A stretch of DNA of 64,000 nt from NCBI RefSeq assembly GCF_003073045.1, contig NC_037590.1, forward strand, positions 18,400,708 through 18,464,707. The letters are read 5' to 3'. Positions 25,201 to 37,200 of this stretch are shown piece by piece. The notes beneath the pieces were generated by a model that ran no database searches, was not told the origin of the DNA, and saw only the letters and a program-made list of their open reading frames with translations. Origin of the DNA: Pomacea canaliculata (lineage: Eukaryota > Mollusca > Gastropoda > Architaenioglossa > Ampullariidae). Position 1 is the first letter of the stretch. The number at the start of each line of letters is the position of its first letter. Made by a program: the position numbers and the translations under genes.

Positions 25201-28200
25201 GTCATTGCTGTAAATTATTTCTCTAATCCGCATCATCTGAAAAATGCAATATGAAACATCCACACATATAAAAATTGAGTATATAATGATATATGTGTGC
25301 ATGTGTGTGTATATAAATATGTCATAAATAAAACAAATTGTAATATCTGTTAAACAAACATTTAGCAAAATAGAATGTAAAATCTATTATAATAAAGCAA
25401 TATAAACCATCTTCTAAAATCAGCTGATATAAAAAGGAAGATGAAATTATGTCTTTTATGACTTTCATAAAGCTAAATAAAAGCACAATATCTATCCTTA
25501 CTTAAGGAAGTCAAGCAAAAGTTCATGTAAATTAAATATTAATATCTAATACGAAACATATAAAATTAAAACTTTTATGATGCTTGTACAGTCGATCTGA
25601 TTTAGGAAAAAAGCATACACATCTTCCTGTGTTTGCAGGTTTCTGTTACATAGTCTTTTCAACTCTAATCACCAGAATTTTATGCAACTTTCTATCTTCC
25701 TTTTAGTGAATGATTGCAGCCTGTTCTATTTTTAACTCTGCTTCCTTGCAGAAAAAAAAGTACCTCAAAGCCAAGATAAAACAGCTCAAGTCCAGTCTGC
25801 CAACAATGCCATTCTGGGTCCCGGTCCATCAGCAAACGGACATCTGCACTCTTGTTAAGAAGCTGACTGGGAAGATGGAACAGACTCTTCACCACTGGAT
25901 ACAAAGATGAATCCGCCAAGATACGTACTATCAGTCTAGACCAGAATCCACTGGGGAAATAGGTCATGAAGTAAAGGCGGCAAAAGGAGAAGATAGGGTT
26001 GCTGTAGGGTTTGATGGCCAGCAGAAGCAGACTGCTTGACTCTGAGCAGTTCCTTGGTTGCTGAAGCTCTCTGGTCACTTGAGACCCAGCATAAAAGACA
26101 GAGTAGCCAATGTGAAGCTCCTCAGGGCCACTTTCAGCACGATGACGGATGGAAAGGTTTATGCTCTGATCATTTGACAGGTCACACCATCGAGAAATTC
26201 TAGAAGAATTACTGTCAGGTCTCTCGCTGACAACAGGTTTCCGCACTGGGATCTGAATTTTACAAGAAAAATTCTGAACAAGAAATCTGACAATCTAAAG
26301 ACATTTAATTATAGTTATAATACATTCATAACTTGTAAACTGTAAAATTTCTTCAAGTCTTCTTCATATGGAATGTTGTAATAAACACATCTTCATTCTA
26401 GAAATATTGTTAAGAAACAAAAATCAAACAAAATATTATGTCTATTTTGCAATAGACTACAAACCTTCATATCCTCCTGCTTTCCATTTGTTCTATCACG
26501 AAACTGTGGCAACAGAGATGGCAGCAGCAGATGCTGTTCATCATACTGAAGGGCGACCTCAAATTTTGCCAGGAGTGAGGTGAAGTACTGGTGTATACTT
26601 TCTGACTGTAATGGTGATTTCCGGAAAAGGAATTCTAAATGCTGAATCTCCATTACCCCTATAGACATTCAACCAAAGTATTGACAAATGTAGTAAAAAA
26701 AATGTTTCTGCTCCTCACAATTAATACAGCTTTGAAAAATAATGGCTTTCTCATTGTTAGCTGATGTGTTTAGTACTCCAGCATTTAATAATGCCACTAC
26801 TGTCGTAGTGAGGCAGCATCTCACTGACCTTTTCTTGCAAAACCGTTGATTTCAGGAATGGTGACCACCCATGCCAGCTGGTCACACAACCACTGGGGGT
26901 TAAGGAAATACAGGTCACGTAAGGCTACATCATCCCAGTGAAACAGCACACCTGTTGGACAGAAATCATTCAGGTATTACAGATATGCTTAATACGGACT
27001 CATTCTGCAACAAGCATGTTTCTTGAAACTCTAAAGAACCAGTTGTTTCATTGCTTCAAAGCATTAAATAACTTTGTGGGACTGCAATATTCAAATCCAT
27101 TAAAGTTTTACTGGGGTGCCAATTTTTTTCTAATGTGGTACAAGAAGATACTATTTCCCAAAATTTGAATACCCCACTTTCATTTTTGACATACGTTTCC
27201 AAATATCAGCACACACAAAAAGAGGTAAATAATACAGACTTTGGGTATTTATTGTACGTGAATACAATGTCAAGCCCTCTGCTAATGGGATAGCTGGGAT
27301 CATGTGTAAAGTATATCTATGTATAAATATGACATCACAAGTTCGACATCTTTCTGGGCATGGTGATGTTTGTAGAAGTGTATATCAAGAATGGAAGCAG
27401 ATATTTGTACAGACTTGAGGTTAAAATTGCTTGCATAGCTGGCATGGCACTTTATCCAGTCCTTCAGACAAAATCATTTGTATCCCACTAGACCTTTAAG
27501 ACCACTGATATGTTGCAATAAGCTTATTACTTTTCTGATTTTTTCACCAGAGATCAGTAAGGGTAGAAAAAAATTGCATGAGTAAAACTAAGAAAGATAA
27601 ACATATAATGTCTTTGTAATTATCCTTACCATTCTCATGGAGAAACCTTGTTGCTTGCTCTAGTTCCTCCACATCTCTGAAAGTTGTGTATCCTTTTTCC
27701 ATCATCTTGTCAGATACACATAACCTGTACAAGTAACAAACATGTAACACATAGCCTTTGAACATGATGTCTTTATATTTTTACTGACATATAAAACAAG
27801 GGAGGAGGTGGAGAGGATCAAATCAAATCAAATCAGACTTTATTGTCTGTCGAGGATACCCAAGACAGAAATTTTTCTTTTGCTCACAAGGGCAGGCATA
27901 CATACTCACACAGACATGTGCAAAGGATTCTTACATATATTTGGATCTGTTAAGCACAGGGTCTTTGAACTCCCTGATGCGTTCCATAGCCAGTTCTTGC
28001 ACTACTGTCTGTAGCAGAAGGTATTTGCGTGGTATCTTCTGTCCCAACAGTTTGACTGTCCGAGACTCTACATAAACCACAGACAAACACTTCACATCAA
28101 AAACTGTTGATATTGCACCTAAACAGGAAAATCTCAGAGAAAAAAAAAATTCCCAAATTTGTTGTGCTGTTTTCCTTACCCACTTAGGCAATTTGGCACT

Positions 28201-31200
28201 TGTTTATAGACTTAGTTGCTTGCTCAGCATACAATTCCAATTTCCTCCCCAATCCCCCAAACCTTCATATGGTCTAAAAATCCTTATATGAAAAAAAAAA
28301 GCTGTATGGTATTTCAGCCAGGCCTTCGCCTCACTCAGGAGCACATGGAAGGAAAAAAAACATCAGTCAAATAATCAAGCTGAGAATTTTCAAGTCAAAT
28401 GTGATCAGCACCCTCCTATACAGATCAGAATCATGGAAGATGACCAATACCATCAGTAACAAGCTTGATGTCCTCAAAAACAGATGCTTAACATCTTTTG
28501 GCCAAATACCATCACCAGCGAAGAACTCCACCAAAGAACTGCAACCAAGCCAATCACCATCCACGTTCAACAAAGGCGTTGGCAATGGATTGGACATGTG
28601 CTCCGCCAGCAGACAGCAGACCTCTCCAGAGTCGCCCTACCATGGACTCCAGACGGCCAAAGAAAATGAGGCCGCCCAAAGGAAACTTGGAGAAGAACAG
28701 TGGAAAGGGAGATGAAAGGAAAGGACTGGACATGGGGTCACCTGGAGCAGGTTTCAGTCGATCGGCATCGGTGGAGGACTCTGGTTGAGGCCTTATGTGC
28801 TACCTGATGCATGAAGAGGAATAGATAGATAGTCTAATATGAACATGAATATCTCCATTTCCAAAACAATCCCAGTACTCTCTCTCTGCTTCAAACAAAC
28901 ACACACATATATGTACATCCGGCCTCACATACACTCAGTGGTACCCATGTGCACACATTTCTTTATGAGAGCAAAGAAAAAAATGACTCAGAAAAAGTGA
29001 AAAGTTACGATCATAAAATACTTAGCTCCACAATACCACTAAATCTCAAGGCCTCCAAATCATCTTTAGCTACAATCTTCAAAAGCCATTAAAATAAGTT
29101 CAATATAGAATCAATTTGGTTTGTATTTGAAATTAGGAATCAGTGTAATGTGCTTAAATAATCTTGTCTTCAATGAATGTAATGTTAATTAGTATTGCTG
29201 CTAAAGTTGAAATTCATGGAAACTGAAAATTTTGAAAAGAAGATAAATGGCAAAGAATGAAAATCATCAAGGAAGAAAAAGAATTTTGCAAAGCATGTTT
29301 CATGAACTAATTCATGCAAAAGAAAAAGACATTATAGAAGCAAAGAAGTCACAAATAAAACACTGAAAATGATGTGTTTTGTATATATATCACAGAAGCT
29401 GTCAAGAGGAATGTTTGCTCACTTGGGTGTCGCATCTCAAACACGTTGGTCTTGATCATGTCTACAAGCTTGCGGATATTCTCGCCTGTCTTACAGCTGA
29501 CATTGATAGTGCCGAAGAATGTTTGGCAGGCCGCACTTGTCTGGCTCCTTGTTGCCCAAAAAGAGCTTTTCCACCATGCCCACCATTGCCTCCTCAAAGT
29601 CAGGTGGAAAGTTGCGACGTGTTGCTTTGTCTCGAAGAACATCAACATGTGTGCCCACTATAATGACATAAGCACTTGGTGCTCGAGCCTGTAAGATTTG
29701 TGTATTTGTTATTCATCAAATATGCAAATCACAATTTTTTTTAAATTCAATGCACACTTTGTGATCATACCCACCTACCCACCATCCCACCATTACAGGA
29801 GTATCTGTGTACCAACAGTATCCACATCTAAATAAGGAGTCAGTCCCAAGCTCAGTAATATGTTCTTTTTGGATAAATTATTACTATTTACTATGTAAAT
29901 TTCACCAGCTATAGAGAATATTTATAAGCCAATTTTCTTACTTTAATATGTACCATGGACATGTGAGGCTACTTATTTAGCAAAGGAGGACCACCCACCC
30001 ACCCTCTACCTAATCCAAAAGAAGAGAAGGGAAAAAGGAGCTGGGAGACATAGCAATCTCTGCCCACCTAACACAGTCCTTGAGTACCAAAGAAACTGGA
30101 CCCAAACAAACATAGTTACCTGTGGATTCTAGTAGAAGGGGTGTCAAGAGTCACTGTTTCATATCTCTTCTAAGAAATAAAAACCATCAAGAATTGTGCT
30201 AGCCTCTGCTAAACCAGTCTGGAGCAACAACAAAAAAACTGCATGGCTACCTGTCCCAGCATCAAGTACCACAGCTACAGTCCTTGTCCATCAAGAGATT
30301 AGCACAACATAAAAGGCCAAAAACCAGACAGGCAGGAAACAGACCTCTATCTCTGCTATGGGCCACACCATATAAATATTGTATCTATTAAAACTTCCAC
30401 ATAGCCATTGCTACATTCATTAACTCATTCAATATGGACAAAATCAAGGCAATTAAGCATTTTTGGGTTTTCTTGTACTAAATTCAAGCGATAGATGGTA
30501 ACTGTATGGTACAAAGAGCTCATGTCATGAAAGTGTGTCACGAGGCAGAAACTAAAAAAAAAAAAAATTATTTACACAATAGAATATATACAAACATAAA
30601 GTGCCAAACAATGAAGTAGTTATTAGATAGTGTCTTGAACAGCATTCACAACATCATACCTGTATATTAATCAGCCACTGATGCAGTCCATCCACTCCAC
30701 GCTCTCCGTCGATCAGATTCCACATAACCAAGTACAATGATCGGGGTGACAAGAAATACTGGTGCGTTGCATAATATTCACGCTGAAAAATTTATTATAC
30801 AAAAGTACATAACTCAATTTGATCAAAAGACGTTTTCTAGTGAAAGATATTCCTTCATAGCAACAGTCTCAAAATTCAGAAGCAAATGCGCAACAATGAT
30901 GAAGGCGACGACTGCCATTGTGCTCTTTTTCTCAAGATTAAGAAGCATCATACAACATACGTGTTCACCCCTAACCCCAACCCCCCAAAATAATAACTAC
31001 GCTCATGACAAGTTTCACTTACCTGTCCACCAAAATCCCATGTTCTGAAAACAACAGAACCTTTGCTACCGCAATCAAATATAAGCTCATTTATGTCGAT
31101 TCCAACTGTTGACAAAGTCGTCTGTCTGGATACATTTCTCTCGTCGCTAGATACTCTGTCACTCCAGTGCTGCATATATTAAAAAAGAAAGCCTTTCATA

Positions 31201-34200
31201 TTCTGTATGTGCTTAAAGAGACAGTAAATTGGCTCCTACATAAAGCATGTTTTTTAATCTCATATTATTGCAGAGCAATAACTCTGAGTTTTGCAAGAGT
31301 ATTGCAGCCAAACTCAATCTGATGGTTTGCACCATCAGTGTTGGCACTGCTGCAGAGTGCCTACTGTTTTCTCACAATCTTTGACCTCACTTTTCAAACC
31401 TCAGTTATATTACAGATGAAGTTTATGTAAACTCACAGTGGGTTTGATAAGAGCTTTGCCTTCTTTCCTCAGTCGCTGCAGCAATGAGGTCTTACCAATT
31501 TTATGGCAGCCAACTAACATCAGATTTAAGCTGTTGTAATAGGTTGACCTGTATCAATCAAACCAACAATGTGTACTTAGATTATGATAAAAAAAAAACC
31601 CCAAACAATCAGGAATCATCTTCAAGTCCAAAAAAAGCTTTCTTTCTTGGACAGTAAGATTTCACTTCTGAACAAATCAAAGTAAATTTGGATACCACAA
31701 AAAGAAAGTACCTCCTTTTGTTACTAAAATAACTACCAAAAAAAACCAATCATAGATAGCACAAACTATTTCTAAGATAAGGATCTTAACAGAAGTTTGA
31801 ATGACTGTTTTGTCTACACATTAGAAGATTACAATGTCTGCTTTAGTGAGCAAGTTTCTGAGTTTTTAAAAAAAAAAGTTTGTAGAAATTCAATATTATG
31901 CTACCCTAATTTAACAATGCTACATAATACTATATGCAAAGGAATCATGAATGCTTACTCTTCTAACACAGACAGAAGGAAGCCAAGGATATCTTTGACT
32001 GGATAACGAGAATTATGCACAAAGTCCTGGATTGCCCCATCAAGGGGACAGAGTTCAAGATCCAGCTTCCATAGTTTTGTCAAAAGGCCAAGTTTTGGAG
32101 GCAGCTGAGACAGACATCCTTGATCAATACTATGAAATATCAGTTATTCAAACAACTCATAAACTAAATAATTGTGTAAAGTGAATGGCTTTCAGCCTGA
32201 TCACTAACTTGGAGGTCTTTGGTTCAAAATGTAATACATGTACAGGAAAGTCACTCCCTCTAAGAGCAGGTATACTCAAATGTTTGACTTTAAAGATCTA
32301 GTGAGATAAAAGCTTTTTTTTAAAAATCATTGTCTAGATCTCAGTACAAGAGCTATTTCACTAAATATAGGTGAATAACAAATGTCATCATGCACAGAAA
32401 GAGGTCAAATTTGTCTCAACTTGTCAAGATTGTACACAGACATGTCTTATCAACAGATGGTCAAGAGGCTGAAGCTTTGAAGATGTAAGTGCATCCATGT
32501 TAAAGCCTGATATTTTCTATCCAGTGTGGGCCTGTATCTCATGAATGGAGGTGTATTCACCCAGATTTGGCGAAATACTATCTTACTGTGCTCTACCCAG
32601 AAATTGTTGCTCTGTTGAACACCATCTTTGTTACTACATGTATAGCTGATTGAGGGTCTGTGCAAGTGAGTCTATGGGAACATACGCACATTTATGTGCA
32701 TATACATGTATGCAAGTTCCTCATACCCTTTATAAAGTAATTAAAATTTTAAAAAACACCACTCAAACTTAAAAGCAGAAAATAAAACTGACCTCACGCA
32801 GGTAGCGGTTTCCACGCAGTGAAAGGACCCTGAGATTAAGTTGTTCTCCTATGTCTGAAGTGAGATTGTGCAGCAAGTTCATGCTGAGATCTAGTTCTGA
32901 CAGATTAGGGAAAAGTAGTCTGCTCTGTATAAACTCAGACTCTAGGCCAATGATCTGCATCATAAAAAAAAAAAGGGTTATATGAGAAAAAAATTCTTCA
33001 AATATGCAGACTGATTGCAGTCCAATTTAAAATCAGAAAGAGTGTTAATGCACACTCAAATCCATGACAGATTATCACTGATGGTACATACCTGATCCTA
33101 TAATGCAGATGAAGAATTTACAAAAATTACAAAAAAACATCTGCTTATTATAACAATCTAAGGAATGAAAAGAAAAATGTCAGTTGAAAAGAAACAAGGG
33201 CGACTATCAAGCCTCCAGCATAGGGCCAAATCAAATGTGATATAAAGCAACCAAATTTCCAGGAAAGTTAACATTCGATCACCTACAGTTGGGTGTGGCT
33301 AGCTGAAAGTCTGTGGACGGGTCAGTGCAGAACTGATTTAAAGCTTTTTGTAGGCAGGATGAAAAGGTCAGTGGACATGCCAGCCTGTGGTGTAGTGGAG
33401 AGGGTAGCAATAAATATATCAGAGTTCTTTGATGCAGAGCGGTTGAGATTGGGCCAAAAAAGGCATGAAAAAGGTAGTTTTAACATAAACCAGAATGATC
33501 CCAAACCTCTTTTTTTTATCAGTATTAGAGCTGGTGGAGGTCCATCATCTGGGGATATTAAAGGTTCACTTTTATTTTGTACTATAGAGATTAAATTATA
33601 ATTGTATTTTTATATATTTGTGGACTAGAAATGAAAAAAATAATGGTGGGTTGATTGAAACACTACAGTGGATATTGTACCACAGCTGTAGCTTCACAAG
33701 GGAGGTTCATGAGGTAAGTTTGTATTATAATTTCATAGCTAGTTAAAGCATTGTATATACTGCACTGTAAAAAATATACAATACCATTATATACAATAAA
33801 TGATGGGGTTCTAATAATTTATTGTATTTAATGATATTGTATATTTTTTTACAGTGCTTTTCTTGATTGTAAGTGACTTTATTAGTGCATTATAATGCCA
33901 TTGTACAAAAAGGTCTATGCTCACTACAGTCATTTAGAAACTGATAGAATTTCAATTCATTTAAGTGCCTAGGAACAATAGGAGTTTTTTTCTCCTTAAT
34001 TGTGTGGATTTTCTCACAGGCAATGGACTTAACAATTTTCATAGATGTAACCTATTAAAACAACTGTAAGAGTTGGGGGCAGCTCTGCAGGGCAGCTTAG
34101 CACAAAATTGGAAACAAGGTGCCAGCATCTTTTATCAAAGTTAACTTCATGAAATTCATCTTATAAAATATGTTTGGAAGAGTCTCAAATATAATTTAGT

Positions 34201-37200
34201 TTCTGGTAGTGTGTTCACAATTCCAATTACACTAAGTACATCACAATGTGAAACCTTAAAATTAATGTATGCGGTCCATAATATCAAAACTATTCACAAA
34301 AACCAAAATCATAACCTACACTTTGTGTATCTGCATTGGCCATCTGTCCATCTGCAGCTCGAGTAAGGACAACTTTCACAAGCTTGTTGTGTGCCAGATT
34401 AAGCTTCTCCAGCCGCCCCAGTCTGGTGTGAGAACAGTGTGTGCACAACACTGCTGTAAGACTATTATAAGACTCTCTACTTGCATGAGATGGTGAGATA
34501 CCTCGACTGCTTGGAGAGGAATTACCAGTGTTGATGGATGTGTTAAGTGGACTAAATGCTCCCCTGTAATTATTTTAAAAAGAAAGGAAAATGTAGATAA
34601 CACTAAAGCATGTGTGACAAATGCTGCGAAAATTCATTTAAGAGGAACATAATGAAACTACTGATATCAGATTTGAAGTAGTTAGACAAAACATATTTCT
34701 GCAACATTTCTTCACGTAGAAAATGTAATAATGCCACAACGAAATGCTTAAGTGTTAAACTTCAGTACAGTCATGCATTGCATAACTAGATTTGGGTCAA
34801 CAATGACCTGCATACATGATGGTGATTCCATAAGATTAGTGCTTTAGACAAAAATATAATAGTGAGAAAAAAAAAGAAGTTTATTATTTTTATATACTTA
34901 CGACCTGGAAACTGCTAAGCAAGATGTCTCTTGCTGCACCTCCAAAGTATCACTCCATGGCTGTAAAGTTTTCAGACCACAACGAGACAAATTGAGTTCT
35001 GTCAAGCTGGCTGGCAAATCAACAATGGAAGGCACATTCTCCAACTGATTGTCAGATATATCCAACACCTCAAGGTTCTGAGCGTAGCATGGCAGAGAAG
35101 TAGGAAAGACAGTAAACTTATTCTTGCTAAGGACCAGCTGCTTGAGACCACCTTGTCCACCAGCACCTTTCCATGGATCTTTATCAACCACCTAAATGAT
35201 GTAGTTAAATAAATATCAAATGGCTTTCTTTTCATTCTTATTCCCAGTTCATCTTTGCCAAAGACTTTTAAAATTTTTTTCTTTATTATTAAAGTTTATG
35301 ACAAGTACAATAAGTTGAGTAAGATCTGGAACTGACAGAAGTATAACTGCATGACACATGATCATCAGAGTTTCAATCTACATTTCATTTTAAAGTTTAA
35401 TTCTAAAGACTGAGATCAAGGATTCAGATACAGATAAACTGCTGGCAGAAAAATCTTTTTGGTAATTGCTAGAACAAGGTTTTGTTTATGAGCTTTTTTG
35501 TTGAGCTTCTGGTTTAAACATGAAGAAAAAGAGTAGAAAATACAAACTCTTGAGCTGATAATGTTGCAAAATCTTACATTTTATGGTCTTTTGTGTTTTG
35601 TCTTTATAAACTCTAAGCTGAAGCTGGCATCTTTAACCAAAAAAGAAAAAAATGCTACTAAACAAACAATCTTACACTTACAGTGTTATTAAGAATCTCA
35701 ACATAGTCAATTCTTGACTTGGTGTGGTTCTGAATGTTTCTTTTAAAGGGTTCACTGAGACCTGACAGTTTACCATTTCATGAGAGGCTCAACAGTGGTA
35801 GACTGCCAGCAGTCCATTTTATACATGATCTTTGCTGAGGTGACATCTACTTTATTTTAAGCCTAGAAAATTAAGGACCCCCCTCTCTTACCTTGATGCT
35901 GTTGCTCCACCTGTTGACATGTATCACTTCATTACTGCTGACGTTGCCATGAGAAACCAGAATAATATCACCACTTTCACTGCTGAGGTCAAAAACACTC
36001 ATACTCAGATCTGCATCAGAACTGCTCAGAGACCCTGAACACATTCTGTGAGGTCCAAGTGATGGAACTGCAGAGCATATGGAAGGTCTTTTTATGTGCT
36101 GTGACATTTTGCGCGAGATAGGTGTGGGTGGATCCCTGGATATATGGGGGAGTTCGCTCAGTTTATTTTGGGAAAGGATGAGAGTAACCAATGAAGGGGC
36201 CAACCACATCTCTGGAGGCAACTCGTTGATTGTGTTGTATGACAAGTCTAGAAACTTTAAGCCTGATAGTCTGAACAGATAGGCTGGAATAGAAGATAGC
36301 TTATTCTGAGAAAGACGGATTTCTTCCAGAGATGAGCTAAGAGGTGCTGTAAAGAAGTTGTCCTCCTCCTCCCGAATTTCTCTAATTTGATTGCTTGAAG
36401 CATCAATCACAACAACCGATGGCAGCATGAAGAGACTCACAGGGAATGACTGGAAGGCATTATGGGAGATGTCAATTTTTGTGATGGCACACAGTGCTGC
36501 AGCTGGCTGCAAATGCTTTAAAGCTGGATTGAGACGTCTGCTGGCATGGGCCAGACATGTAAGATCCACATCATGCAGGGAGCTGAGCCCTTGCCAATGG
36601 ACAGCAATAGGAGAGACTGGAGACTTGAGCCGCATCTCTGGCTCACTGGATGAAATGTGCTCTGGACTCTCAGGACCACTGATTCCACTCTGTCCTGTCA
36701 GTCTCCTCATTTCTGCCTTGTTGATTGCATGCACTGGATCCCGGCTTGCTTTGAACTGCAGCAGAAGATTCACAACATTGTGATCTTGTGACAAGAAGGC
36801 TCCCATCAAGACTTTGTTATCAATGTCCTCAGCTCTGTGCTGCAGTAGCAACTCCATGTTCTCAAGGTCAAGATGCTGATATGTGTACATAATTGGGGTG
36901 AAGGTCAACTCATTGCAGACTGCAGGCTGCTGAGGGTCAGCTCCACTACAAAGCAGTAAGTGGACAACATCAGGATGATGCATCTTGATAGCATAGTGCA
37001 GAGGTGCAAGACCTTCACTGGATGCAACATTCAGAACTGTAATAAAACAAACAGTTGTGCAAGAGAACCAATAAGGTGATAAGTCTGTCCTATTTTTATT
37101 TTTTAAAAAGTTTCTGGCTATTCACTTCCATAAAGTATCAAGGATTTTTTTATGTCCCTAAATTTTTCATCTAAACATTTAAATGTGTACATGTGTATAA

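Larger units (their letters stand above)
23910..31548 (-). other. Lrrk: LRRK exons 14-25: Roc GTPase, COR and linker
   Basis: Exons: 31437-31548, 31023-31169, 30660-30782, 29423-29688, 27935-28118, 27630-27724, 26829-26951, 26465-26658, 25764-26252, 24839-25236, 24433-24616, 23910-24123. Roc has the P-loop GCHKIGKTS, switch II WDFGGQREYYATHQ, and GTHVDV as the base-recognition motif. COR follows (YFLNPQWLCDQL, FFPSGFWSRLIV-type segment, QDWFPELG). A cysteine motif VVPCPQCLAKE and later AVCPLHG lead into the kinase, as in human LRRK1. Frame breaks are inferred near 29519 (one base extra), 24887 and 24571 (one base missing each); correcting them recovers PNIFGTINVSCKTG, KEGYLVTRVVPCPQC and a continuous linker. 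Confidence 0.9.
31959..37036 (-). other. Lrrk: LRRK exons 9-13: end of ankyrin region and leucine-rich repeats
   Basis: Exons: 35892-37036 (382 codons, the largest), 34902-35191, 34320-34563, 32793-32954, 31959-32104. The large exon starts with ankyrin-type sequence (GLAPLHYAIKMHHPDVVHLLL) and a linker rich in Ser/Pro. It then enters leucine-rich repeats (ITKIDISHNAFQSFP, LKFLDLSYNTINELP), which continue in the next exons (LEVLDISDNQLENVP, LSELDLSMNLLHNL, LSLRGNRYLRELPPKL). A Ser-rich insert interrupts the repeats in the 34.4 kb exon. Start of the 32104 exon was set by phase: the acceptor CTGTCTCAG gives LRE-LPPKL. Confidence 0.92.

Noticed and set aside
36391-36783. 130-codon plus-strand ORF opposite the large LRRK exon
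   Set aside because: It is the antisense shadow of a conserved coding exon and has no family resemblance.
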